NCBI GenBank assembly: GCA_027704905.1
Contig: CM051002.1
Span: 9,128,883-9,192,882 of the forward strand
Reading direction: 5' to 3'
Origin: Muraenolepis orangiensis
Lineage: Eukaryota; Chordata; Actinopteri; Gadiformes; Muraenolepididae
Length of the DNA stretch: 64,000 bases
Part shown: positions 32,338 through 44,935 of the stretch, one piece after another
Position numbering within the stretch: position 1 is the first letter of the stretch
Layout of the letters: each line of letters starts with the position of its first letter
Notes under the pieces: model-generated
What the model was told of the DNA's origin: nothing
Databases searched by the model: none
The model's input: the letters and a program-made list of their open reading frames with translations, nothing else
Translations under genes and position numbers: made by a program

Positions 32338-34470
32338 CAGGGGTAACCAACAGGTTGATCGCGATCGACTGGTCCATCTTCAAAGCCTTCACTGTCCACC
32401 CCTAGCATTTTCACATTTTCCAAAAAAAATAAAAAATGTCCATGCTTGGTTGGCATGGCATGCTTGGCTGGTTGTTTTAACAAGCTTTTTAGACCTAGCT
32501 CTGGCTTGTTGATTTGAATCACGCATAGGTCATTTGACAAATCCAATTGGTTATTTGATATGCTGAGGTCTATGAATGGCTGCATGCAATAGTGGGTGGG
32601 GTTAAAAATAAATAAATCCTATCTTAACGGTCATCTCGATAAAGTAGTAACTTTAAACTGTGCGAAGTTTGGCCAACCTTAACTAACATCAGTATGGTGG
32701 AGGGTCCGGCGAAAAATAAATCAAAAACGTATTATTTCTACCCGGAATGGGAGCATGAATTTATTTTCACATCAGCGAAAGAGAAGACTATATGCCTCAT
32801 ATGCCAACAGGTAGTAGCCTTGCCAAAACAGGTCAACCTGGAGTGCCATCATGCTAGCACCCATGCTAAATACAAAGACTCATATCCACTCAACAGCACA
32901 TTAAGATTGAAAATAATTTAACTGAAAAGAGGACTAAAAGCACAGCAGTTGCTTTTCATCGCACCTACAGCAAAGTGCAAGGCAGCTACAGAAACGTCCT
33001 TCCGAGTTAGCCATATTTTGGCGAAGCACAAAAAGCCATTTAGGGATGGTGAGTTGATCAAAGAAGCAATGAGCGTTACAGCTGACGTCTTGTTTGCTGA
33101 TTTGAAAAACAAAGGACATAAAAGCAATGGTAAAAAGTGTACCACTTGGTGCACGAAGATGTATTCCAGCAAGTATTAAAAGACTTGTCTTTCTCTGAAT
33201 ACTTTTCAGTTCAATTTGACGAGTCTACCGATGCCACAGACACAGCCCAGCTAAGTGTGTTTGTCTGAATGGTTTTCACAGATTTTACTGTCAAGGAGAC
33301 ATTTCTGGCCCTTATCCCATTGAAAGAAAGAACCAGGGGTGAGGATGTGCACAAGGACTTTGTGCGTGAGTACAAGATTCCCATTCATAAAATAGTGTCC
33401 TTCACAACCGATGGGGCACCGGCGATGCTCGGTGTTCATTCAGGATTCGTCGCGTTGCGCAGAAAAGACCCAGACTTTCCACCATTTGTAAACTATCACT
33501 GTGTGATACATCAACAGGCATTGGCAGCTAAAGCAATTGACATGTCACTAATGACTAATCTTGAAAAGGTGTCACAAAACCTCACAGGAAAAACTGCTTT
33601 CTTCGCCCATCAAACTGACATCAGAATTTGGCACTCGATTTGTGGAGGTACAAGATATGGGGCAAGTAGTTGGTTTTGTATCAAACCCTTTCCTCAGCAT
33701 TGCCATTGCTGTCAACAGCTGTCAGTTAAAATGCAGGAGGTGTTTACATTACCTACGGGCGTTGACATGGAGATTATTGAAATGCAAAGCGACATTGAAT
33801 TAAAGGCCAGAGCAAGAGACCAGGACTTTTGGTCACTCATGAGTAGAGAGAGGTATCCACTGATTGTGTCATGTGCGTTTAAACAGAAGGCCTACTTTGG
33901 CTCCACATACTTTTGTGAAATGGCCTTTTCACAAATGAAAATAATAAAATCCAAGTATATAACTTGTATGACTGACGCACATCTTACTGACTGCCTCAGG
34001 CTGGCAATTACTAACCATCAGCCAGATTTTAAAAGACTTACAGATAATGTGCAGTCACAGCAGTCTCATTAAAGGCAGGCTGATAGAGCAACTTGAGCGT
34101 TGAAAAGATATTGTGCATTGAACAGAGAAATGTAATATGGATTGCATTGAACTGTAGGCTAATATCTGTAAATGTGAATATCATTAATTTAACTGAGAAA
34201 CTAAATATTGTGCATTGAACAGATACTGTAAATATGAATAGTTTGTATTGAACAGATATGCCTACCGTAAATATGAATATTGTGCATTGAACAGATAACT
34301 GTGCATAACTGTCTTTCTTTGTGTGTTGTAACATCAATTGATTGCAAAAATAAATATGACGATGAACAGTCTTACGTCTAAGTGGGTTTTTTGGATATCG
34401 GATTGGTAGATCTTGGCTTACATTTTGGAATAAAAAGTGATCTTGGGCTTGAAAAGGTTGGTTTCCACTG
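32338..34470 (+). mobile_element. hAT DNA transposon inserted in the Tx1 LINE
   Basis: The left terminal sequence CAGGGGTAACCAAC and right terminal GTTGGTTTCCACTG form imperfect terminal inverted repeats. The element is flanked by an exact 8-bp duplication, CCTTAGAG, at 32330-32337 and 34471-34478. Removing the element and one duplication leaves the LINE reading frame continuous across the site. The 2.13-kb element encodes a decayed transposase. Confidence 0.92.
32694..34072 (+). pseudogene. hAT transposase (GTF2IRD2/SCAND3/ZBED-like), broken
   Basis: The N-terminal frame (32694-32921) has a BED-like zinc-finger region (CLICQQ, then ECHHASTHAKYKDSYP). After stops and frame changes come SVQFDESTDATDTAQLSVFV, FVREYKIPIHKIVSFTTDGAPAM and FVNYHCVIHQQALAAK, typical of the hAT catalytic core. 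The C-terminal dimerisation region has CEMAFSQMKIIKSKY and ends at 34072. Much of the middle is deleted compared with intact relatives, and several stops are present, so it is non-functional. Confidence 0.88.
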
Positions 34471-34939
34471 CCTTAGAGTGTGTCAGCTGAAAAGGAAAAC
34501 TAACGGTAGTAGTGGCAACACACAGGCAAAGAAAGGAGTAGCAAGCAAGACGAGACGCAGAGCTTGAGACCAGTATGGGGGAAGACTCTGTTGTCAATAG
34601 CGGGAGCGCGTCTTCCGATACTAAAATGGCTGCAAGTCAGAAGACAAAAATAGCGTACAGTGTATAAAAAAACATGAAAGGAGTAAAAGTAGAGGATTCC
34701 TTCTCCGACAGGGAGTCTTTCTCCAACTCTGCCCAGCTGCAAATGAGCAGTAAGGGGAAGGGAGGGTTTACTGACCAGGAGGTGTACAGGATAAAAAAAA
34801 GATAGTTAAAAAAAATAACAAGATTTGGGGAATGATGACAATGAATCAGAATCAATTCTCTTTTCTTGAATGTAGATCAGCGTTGTTTGTATATGTAACC
34901 CTCATTTATTTTGCCAGGGCTCAATTTAAATCAGCATCC

Positions 34940-35520
34940 TGAATAGTAATGGTGCAAGAGATCCAGCCAAGAGATTACAGGTGTTTGAGTATATGAAACT
35001 TAAAGGGGCTGATGTGATGATGGTGCAGGAGACCCACAGTGACATTGGAAACAAGCTGGATTGGAAGAAAGAGTGGGAGGGGGAGGGGGTGCTGAGTAAC
35101 AAGAGCACAACTAGTGCAGGGGTGGGCTTTCTGTTTGGAAAGAAAATTCTCTCCAATGTCATTGGAGGTGGAGCAGGTGGTAGAGGGCAGACTGCTGAGG
35201 GTGAGGGCTAGTTTTGATCATTTGAATATTGTTTTTATGAATGTTTATGCTCCCACTACAGGACCTGGCAGAGTGCAGTTTTTACAAGTTATAAGCAGGG
35301 TTTTAAGTGAAGTTAGTAGTGAGGATTTTTTTTATTTTTAGGAGGAGATTTTAATTGCACAGAGGATGATCGCTTAGACAGGAACCACATGGAACCTCAG
35401 TGCATCACAGCGAGCTTCGAGAAAACTCATTAAAGTGCATGAGTTAGTAGATGTATGGAGAAGGATGAATGAAGATAAAAGACAATATACATGGGCTCAC
35501 GTCAGAGGGAATCTTATATC
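34940..35520 (+). pseudogene. Tx1-like LINE endonuclease domain, frameshifted
   Basis: Begins ILNSNGARDPAKRLQVFEYM with VMMVQETHSDIGNK (the catalytic Glu motif). After a frame change it continues FMNVYAPTTGPGRVQFL, then GGDFNCTEDDRLDRNH (the Asp/Asn motif) and YTWAHVRGNLISF. This is the order of an APE-type endonuclease of L1/Tx1 elements. The link to the reverse transcriptase is lost: 35560-35685 is unrelated AT-rich and GC-rich sequence. Confidence 0.85.
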
Positions 35521-35689
35521 CTTCGCCAGGCTACATCGTTTTTATTGTTTTAAAACATAATGTTAAGTTTTTTGAAACTTTTTTTTTTTGGGGTTAATTA
35601 TAATTATTATGCATTCATAACCAGGCATGTCGGGGGCCACAAAATAAGCGTCTGCGGGCCGGATGCACCTGTTGAGTAAGTCTGTACTA

Positions 35690-38142
35690 GGCACTCGGGC
35701 TCTAGGGGCGCTGGTTCGATCACGTTTCCAGAGTGCAAATATGATGGATGCTTCAAAGTTTTTCTTTGGCCTTGAGAAGAAGAATGGTCAGAGCAGGTTC
35801 CTTCATACTCTACGCTCAGAGACAGGACAGGAACTCAGAGACTCAAATGAGATACGGAGATGAGCGGTGTGTTTTTACTCAGAGCTTTACAGCAGTGACT
35901 ATAAGGAGGACAAAGAGATGTTCGAGTCTTTTTGTGGTGGATTACCGAAAGTCGCCGTGGAAACCAATGCAGAATTGGAAGAGCCACTGGCGTTACAGGA
36001 ACTTCTGCAAAGCATGGAAGGGGGAAAGGCCCCAGGCATTGATGGGATTTCGGTGGAGTTTTTTTAAGGAGTTCTGGATGGAGATGGGTGAGGATCTTTT
36101 AACAATTTTTAATGAGAGTTTTAAAGACTTCTTGTTACCGCTAAGCAGCAGGAGGGCGTGATTACTCGCTTACCAGAAAAAGGAGATCTACAAGAGATTA
36201 AGAACTGGCGTACGGTGTCTCTTCTCTGTTCGGACTATAAAATACCGTCTAAGGCGCTGACCAATAGGCCGAGCGGAGCGGTAGATCAGGTCATCCATCA
36301 AGACCAGACTTACGTGCCTGGTTGGTACATTTTAGACCATGTGTCTTTAATTCGGGATATTTTGGACATCTCTCATTGGGCATTGATACTGGTCTCATTT
36401 CATTGGACCAGGAAAAGGCATTCGACTGGGTTGAGCACCTCTACTTGTGGAAGACTTTGGAATGTTTTGGCCTCAGCCCAGATCCTATAGCTATGATCAA
36501 AGTTTTGTACCAAGACGTTGAGAGTGTACTAAAAAGGTGTTTTCCAGGTGTTGACCTGGAAAAAGGATGGGCTCAAATATCTGGGTGTGTATGTTGGGAG
36601 CAATGATGTAGTGCAGAATAATTGGGAAGGAGTGGTTGAGAAGTTTGAAGGGAGATTAAGTAAGTGGAAGTGGCTATTACCACAGATGTCCTTCAGAAGC
36701 AGGACATTAGTCGCCAACAACTTGGTAGCATCTGCTCTGTGGCATCGACTGGCTTGTATGGAGGCACCTAAGGGGCTGACTCAAAAATTGCAAGCCATTT
36801 TAGTTGATTTATTTTGGGACAGATTACATTGGGTGCCCCAGAGTGTTTTGTTTTTACCAAGGGAAGGAGGGGGGGGGGCAAGGCCTTATACACATAGCCA
36901 GCAGGGTGGAAACCTTTAGATTACAGTTTGCACAGAGGTACCCAACAGATCTTAAATATGTAGTGTGGAGGGAAGCGACAAGCACCATTTTAAGGAGGGC
37001 AGCTGGCCTCGGTTTAGACACAACTTGTTTTTAAAACTGTGTGGATTACCCCCTTTTTATCAAGCAGTTTTTAAGACTTGGGATCAAATGGAGAATACTG
37101 AAACCTCTTTGTACTGTGTATTGGAAGAGCCTCTCATTAATGGAGCCAGGATGGACATCCAGGACAGAACAACACCAGGCCTCACCAGCATGCTGTGTAC
37201 CACCGGAGCGGTCACTCTGAGGAGCATTGTGGATGTAGCTGGGACTGGTTTGAACCACGCAGTGGCCGTGGCTTCTCTTCTTGGGCAGAAGTCCATCCGA
37301 CAGACTAGGAACCTTTTAAGAAGGTGGACTGAGAGGCTGACTGAGGAAGAGTTCCGAATATTACAAGACTACGGCAGTGGAGTGGAAACTCCAGGTGAAG
37401 GAGATCCTTTTCCTGATCTGGGACTCCCTCCAGATCTGGACGGGTACTCAGGACCCTTAGTAGATGTGGGGAGCCTGGAAAGACTTGACTTGCACACAGT
37501 TAAAGGGAAGGTCTTTTACAAATGCTGTGTAAAAGTGATGAATAAGTGCAAACTGGACGGAAGAGCTGACACTGTGTGGAGAAAAAAAACTGGGGGTAGA
37601 CAGCAGCATAATACCAGCTTGGCGGGTTCTCTATAAAACACCATTAAAGAAAAGATCTGGCGACTTACAATGGTGCAATAATAGTTAATGCTTTTATTGC
37701 AGTGATAGATCCAACGGTAAGTGAATGTCCTTTTTGCACGGAAATATAAACAGTTTTCCATTGTTTGGTTGAATGCGAGAGACTCTTTAACCTTTTTGAG
37801 GCACTGGAGAGCGTGTTCAGTTGGTTTGGAGAAAGTTGGTCTAAGATCGCTTTAATTTTTAGAGCTGGTTATAGGAAGGCTGATACTACAAAGTGGCAAC
37901 TACTAAACGGGGTAGTAGGGGAGGCCAAATTGGCCATCTACAGCAGCAGGAAGAATAGAGTAGAGGGAAAGACAGGACAGGAAGGGTTTCCTGTTTTCAT
38001 CTCCTTGGTGAAAACCAGGGTTGATTTTCGTTTTTATAAAGGAATGAGCAACATGGACAATTTTATTAGACGGTGGTGTTATAATGGTGTAATTTGCTCT
38101 GTGGTTGGCGATGATTTAATCTTCTGTTCTTTGCTCAGCTAG
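35690..38142 (+). pseudogene. Tx1-like LINE reverse transcriptase and C-terminal region, core deleted
   Basis: Recognisable pieces: FFGLEKKNGQSRFLHTLRSE, GKAPGIDGISVEFF, NWRTVSLLCSDYKI and ISLDQEKAFDWVEH (the first catalytic Asp motif). The sequence then jumps from VLYQDVESVLK (about 36530) to DGLKYLGVYVGSND (about 36567). The RQG-type motif and the YADD-type catalytic box are absent. The C-terminal part continues in several frames (WKWLLPQMSFRSRTLVANNL, RNLLRRWTERLTEEEFRIL, RWCYNGVICSV). It cannot encode an active enzyme. Confidence 0.85.
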
Positions 38143-38244
38143 TCTGTTGTGGGGTGTATTTAATTTTTGGGTTTTTGTAAAAAATGTGTACTAGCATGTT
38201 TTCATTTTTGTAGATCAATGTTTTTGTTATTTTATATTGTGTAA

Positions 38245-39480
<1,236 letters not shown>

Positions 39481-39489
39481 AGTTGAAAA

Positions 39490-39905
39490 CAACATACTAG
39501 ATGCGATGTGACAGCGATTATCTCCGTCAACAAAGAAGGTTATGTTTTCACCCGCTTTTCTGTCTATCCGTTAGCAAGACTACTCAAAAAGTTATGTACG
39601 GAATTGGGCTCAACTTGGTGGTTACATTAGTTATGGCCCAAGAAAAAAACAGTTGATTTCATTTGCGAATTCAATTCGAATCCGGGTCCAGGATTTTTTT
39701 TGGAAGATTCTTTAGAATTGTGAAAATCACATATTTTGTAATCTTTCACAAAGTTCTTATCATATTTGCATAAAACTGGGTGAGGGTTTAGGTGGAATGC
39801 CAATTAGGATATAAAAACATTGGGCAAAAACCGGGATGCAAATCCGGACCCTGGCATATCCGGATCCGAGGATCCAGTCATTTTTGAAGAGGGTTTAGTT
39901 AGCCT
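39490..39905 (+). repeat. Interspersed repeat of unknown class (CCGTTAGCAAGACTACTCAAAA motif)
   Basis: It contains TATCCGTTAGCAAGACTACT, AAAGTTATGTACGGAATTGG, AATCCGGGTCCAGGA and CCGGATCCGAGGATCC. I recognise this pattern as a dispersed repeat in animal genomes, but its class (probably a non-autonomous DNA element) is unsure and the ends are not resolved. Confidence 0.5.
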
Positions 39906-41279
39906 CAGAAATAGGGCAAAGGGGACTGGTATGCACTCTACTTAGTGCCCTCTACTTGTATTTAGTGTGAGGCCTATAAATTATACAATTTGTGAGACAT
40001 TCATTTGAGAGGCATTTAAAATATTTGGTATTAACTTAATATAGGCCTACTGTATAATATGTACAGTTGTATATGCTTTGCATACCAACTGTATAGCTAT
40101 ACTGCTTTCCTTGAGTGGAGTGGAGTGACCGATTATATGCATGTCTGTCAAATTCACATTCCAGAGCCAGAAGAGCCCTCGCAAGGAGGGAACCACTCAA
40201 CTTAAATCACTGGTATGACCGAGAGGCACAAGAAAGGCGACCAAGATCAGGTCAAAATGAGTGCTGTATAAACATACGACTACAGTACGAGCGCTTTGGG
40301 GATATTTGTATGCAGCCGGGGGTCATAGGGGTCAGAGGTCAGGGGTAAAGGCACCCCCCTCCCCCCCCTGCTGCTAGACACCCTGGCTGGCCCGGAGCCA
40401 AGATTAAACTCTTCCATATGTTGGACGCCATCGCTGGCTTTTCCTTTTTCACGTTGTTAAGTCTGTTTGCGCTTTGTTTGTCGTGAGGAACGGAATGCAG
40501 AGTCTCAGGACAAAACTCGTCACACAAAAATACTTCTATCTAGTCCTTCAAAACCTGCATACCTTCTCTATGTGTTCTGTATCGCCTGGAGATACACCGA
40601 ATCTGAACTTTGTAGAACTTGGTAGAAACAATGTTGACCCTCTCAAATGTTAATATTCATCTGATTGCAAGGAAAAGGACTTTCCTTCAAGTGAATTGCC
40701 GGATGACGCCACCTTCATAACACGTGTGCACAGACACACACACAGACACAGACACAGACACAGACACACACATGCAGACACACAGAGCCAGAGCCAGTAA
40801 GTTCACCTGCTTCTGTATGAATTCTTTCCCTAAGGCTTCATTCATAAACTCCTGTCCACCCCTCGACTGTCCTGTCTTCCTCAATTGCTTCCTTCAAACA
40901 TTTAATCCATGTTGTCGTTCTCACAATTCTGTGAATGGGCTTCCTTGTGTAACACAGCTCCGCTTATTAACTGTTGCATTTTTAATCGTCATTTTATAGT
41001 AAATAATAGTACCAGATAATGCCAATCAGGACCGTTTAACAAGATGGGATACGTGGTTATTCTGGCAAAAAAAGCCCCAATCTAACTGACTAGATGGAAC
41101 GTTACTGGTCGTTTTAAAATACCGCCTGGTTAAAAAGCATTGACAGATGTAATTTTACCAACTTTGATTGCAACTTGACAACTATACATACCAACATAAG
41201 TCATAAATCATACAAATCCATTCTGACCAGAAGAAATAGATACACCTTCAAATTATAGCCGGATATGTTTGGATAGACA
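39906..41279. other. poc1a intron DNA, no gene seen
   Basis: AT-rich sequence with a (GACACA)n-like stretch at 40733-40780. No coding or transposon signal that I can support. Confidence 0.55.
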
Positions 41280-41471
<192 letters not shown>

Positions 41472-41587
41472 CTCGGTAGCAGCCTCAAAACACCAAACAT
41501 CGGGGAAAGCCAAACCAACACGAGCGGAAAAGAAAACAACACAGAGCATAAATTAATAAGGAGCACAGAATCTGTAACTCTGATCTG

Positions 41588-41589
41588 GT

Positions 41590-41683
<94 letters not shown>
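41588..41683. repeat. (GT)n microsatellite
   Basis: GT dinucleotide with one GTGG interruption near 41623. Confidence 0.96.
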
Positions 41684-41685
<2 letters not shown>

Positions 41686-42800
41686 TTGGTTGTTTCTGTC
41701 CTGGGACTATTTTTAGGCCTGACCCCCGCAGGCTCCGGTTTGGTCAGGCTTCAAACTGAGCGTGGCCTTTACAAAAAGCTCCTGAAACGCTCACAGAGAA
41801 AACAAGAGGAGGAAGAACAACGCGCTCACAGCCGCCGCATGTGTGGGTCTCCATCCCTCTTGGAGAATAGAATAGAATAGAGCTGCCACGCCATCATTTA
41901 AAATGATCAACAACAACGCTAAATGACTGTTCCTTGTGTTACAAGGGGCGCCGTTTACCCGCTTAAGTTATTAAACAAAATGGTGCTTTGGACCCAAAAA
42001 ACAAAAAGGCAGTCACTTAGCTCACCATTTAAGTCAGGCTACCGAGAGTCAAGTTGGGACTGATTTAGGTCGTAAATGTTCAGCTATGTACTTTAAAATC
42101 GGCTCCTGTTTAAGTGAGCATTTAAATATGCAGTGCAATAAAAGTGTAAATGATTTGCCCAAAGCACAAGAATGAGCGTCGACGTCAAGCATAAACCTGC
42201 CAAAAAAAAATATACGACCACCACAACGGGTTTGGGGCTGTGAGAAGCGTATGCAAGCCAAGTCAACCTTGCCCCTGTTTTTGTGAATAGGGTTATTAGC
42301 AATTAGTAACATCTCACCAGAACGTATCTATAGATATATCTAGAGAGAATACAAGTTGTATCGCAATTTTATCCACTGAAAATAGTATAATAGTAATAGC
42401 AACAGCAAGTAGTAGCTTGGGTTCAGCTATGCCAGGATAACTGTAAGGATCCATGAGCAAGCCCTATAGAAAGTTCTCCAGTAATAATACAAGTGATACA
42501 GGTTTTGATGGATGAATGAATGAATACAATGAATACAAAAAAATAAAAAATAAATTACTTTGACAGATGAACACCCACTCTGGGTTTTCTCGTGAAGTGT
42601 GTGAATCTATGCGCTTAATTAACGGCATCTAAGAAATGGTAAATACTCTCTGGTTTGACTTGGGACTAAAGAAGCACTGTCAACTTAATTTTGCTTGTGA
42701 CATACCAACCAAAAGATAACAAAAAAAAATCTATATATATCTACACATTTATTTCAGGTATGTGGTGAAACAAAAAACAGAGTGGAACAGAGACTCTTAC
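41684..42800 (-). other. poc1a: poc1a intron DNA next to exon 42801-43043
   Basis: Unique-looking intron sequence downstream of the donor GT (42800-42799). An AGAATAGAATAG short tandem lies near 41866. No feature beyond this. Confidence 0.6.
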
Positions 42801-43043
42801 CTGAGTGAGGATATCCAATTGGCCGATAATGTGCTGCAGAGTGCTGGTGAGGGAAGGTGAAACCCCGCCGGCAGAGGCCTGGCCCCGGGGGGGTGGTGGG
42901 TGATGCTGCTGGGGGCTGCTTGGAGCTCTGGCGGACTGGGAGCCGGGGGGATCGTCGTGGCTGCTATGACCAGGGTTATGGTGGTGTTGGTGGGAGACGG
43001 TGTGCCAGTCGGTGGCGTGTCTGACCTCTGCAGCACCGCACGA
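42801..43043 (-). CDS. poc1a: POC1 centriolar protein A, penultimate exon (linker and start of coiled coil)
   Basis: This 243-nt, 81-codon, phase-0 exon lies between an acceptor AG (43045-43044) and a donor GT (42800-42799). It encodes SCGAAEVRHATDWHTVSHQH, then a His/Pro/Ser-rich linker (HHNPGHSSHDDPPGS; SSPQQHHPPPPRGQ), and ends in the conserved LTSTLQHIIGQLDILTQ. Human POC1A has LTSTLEHIVGQLDVLTQ at the same place, directly before TVSILEQ. The linker is much longer and more repetitive than I recall for the human protein. The polypyrimidine tract of the acceptor is a (CT)n(GT)n microsatellite. Confidence 0.9.
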
Positions 43044-43047
43044 CTGA

Positions 43048-43048
43048 A

Positions 43049-43079
<31 letters not shown>

Positions 43080-44026
43080 ACTATTTTAGGATGTTGCTGA
43101 CAGATGCGGAGGGCGAACCCCCCCGTGAACCTGGATTTTGTACTCATTCATACACTAGATAGCGGTGGATAAGTAACACCGGTAAACAAGGACCAACTCC
43201 AACGACCAACGGCCAACTCCTCCATTTTCAGAGCAGATAAACAAAATGATAAACACACACACACACACACAATGAACGCATTACGGACGAGTAAACATAA
43301 CAAAAGGAGACAAGCCATTCATCACTAATGTATTCCTGCTACTCGCTGCGGCTCAGGTCTCCCCGGGTTACATCCGGAGTAAACTACAAACGCAGAGCGC
43401 AGTGTTTTCCTCACAGCTTCCTACAGCCAGGAGGATGACGATGACTACTACACCACGTCCACTTATGTTTTTCCACTCGTCGCAGTTCAACTTTCCCCCC
43501 TCGGCCTTCACCGGGATGTACCGACGCCTTCTGCACACGTTTGGACACGTTTGTGCACAAGACAACCGCGCTCTGCGTCTCGGCGTGATCGGAAGACAAC
43601 CATTTTTGACTCACGATGCCAGACAAGGACTCACTCGTTTCCACATACGGGCGTGCGCAAGCACACGCGCACACACACAGCTTGGGTTCAAGGTGTTTCT
43701 CATATAGACAGGATAGGCTGAGGCTCTGTGTACCTGCATCATTGCCAAGACATGTGCTGAGGAAGGGGTCAACCCCAGAGGTCAACACTAAGGTTGTTAA
43801 CTACAGCTACTGTATCTCTGAAGAAGAATTCACAGAGACACATACAATACAGCAGAGAAACGATGATGATGATGATGATGATGGCGGTGAAGGTGATGGC
43901 CTTCACCTTTTCTTTTTAAAAGATCGAAAATGTATTATTTTTTGACATCATAACAAACAGTGCTTTGTTTACTCAGCAAAACAAACCAAAGCATTGGCTC
44001 CACCGATGTACAACGTTTAACTAGGT
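43048..44026. other. poc1a intron with a CpG-bearing block
   Basis: 43048-43080 is the CA/GA microsatellite beside the acceptor. A stretch at about 43330-43680 is richer in CpG than its surroundings and is open on both strands for about 100 codons, but I recognise no protein. (GAT)n lies at 43861-43883. Confidence 0.45.
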
Positions 44027-44200
44027 CAGGGGTCAGGAACCTTTTCAGTTGGCAGAGCCATACAAAATAAAATAATAATCTTAAAATTGTTCTTAGAAGA
44101 GCCAAAGAAAAGTTAACATAATTCTCCATCTTCCTTTTCAGGGAAGATATTAATTTCAAATTAGACATGACCATTAAGGCTGGAAAGAATGATAGTTCAT
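44027..44200 (+). mobile_element. hAT-like terminal fragment
   Basis: It begins CAGGGGTCAGGAACCTTTTC followed by GGCAGAGCCATACAAA, a pattern typical of a hAT (Charlie-like) terminal inverted repeat. No matching right end was found, so it is probably a truncated non-autonomous copy. Confidence 0.5.
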
Positions 44201-44539
44201 AATCCCTTTAGGTGCATTTCATCATCTACTTTGATATGTAGATTGGTATTATGGTAAATTTAGTTAAATTTGACCTAGAAATGACCCTAGCTTTGTAACT
44301 TTTTTAATGTAGCTTTGTATGCCACAAATACTTTTATCCAATTTTTTTTTTGTCAAATAGTACAGTAATAGTAAAAAGTAGTAGTAAAACAATCTATGTT
44401 AAGCGTGGTTGGTTAGCCGTAAAATTTACTGAATGCCTCTACTGCAGTTGTTGGTTCCTGGCACACTGGACTAGATGGTGAATAGGAGATCATGTTTCAC
44501 CAGCTAATGATCGTAGTAAAAGCATGGCACCGTGACTCC

Positions 44540-44935
44540 TACCTACACATTGTATTTCATTGTAGCCTCCATACAAGGACTACCAGGTTCGATCCACGGG
44601 CAGTGCACCTACTGAACTGCTAGGAGTGCTGCCACTGTCATAATATAGTCATCCATATAACATGACACTATCACTACTTTCTGAACTCATTACAGTAACT
44701 GCACCATTCTGCACTGTACTGCAATGTATTGACGATGCAGCTGCACTACTGGCACTTTAATATGCCTTTATATGTTTTATGCACAATTCAACACATGTAC
44801 ATACCATACATCAGTCACTCAATTGTTATTTGTATTGTGTATAGTATTTTGTTTCAGGAAATTCATACTGCGGGTGGGAATTGGAAGTTAGCGTTCCGTT
44901 GTACCTTGAATCTCTTGTAATGAATAGATGAACAA
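44540..44935 (+). mobile_element. L2 LINE 3' UTR relic
   Basis: It parallels the 3' region of the L2 at 48640-48960: CACCTACTGAACTGCTAG, GCTGCCACTGTCATAA, TTTCTGAACTCATTACAGTAACTGCAC and GGCACTTTAATATGC have close counterparts there in the same order. Confidence 0.7.

Noticed and set aside
31251..32585. Minus-strand open frame of 444 codons with a Leu-rich 17-residue repeat
   Set aside because: It is the complement of the 51-bp minisatellite in a LINE; openness is a property of the repeat unit, and no family or start context supports a gene.
43402..43788. Coding exon on either strand
   Set aside because: Open on both strands, no recognisable protein, and part of it runs into a CA tract; kept only as an unexplained block in the findings.
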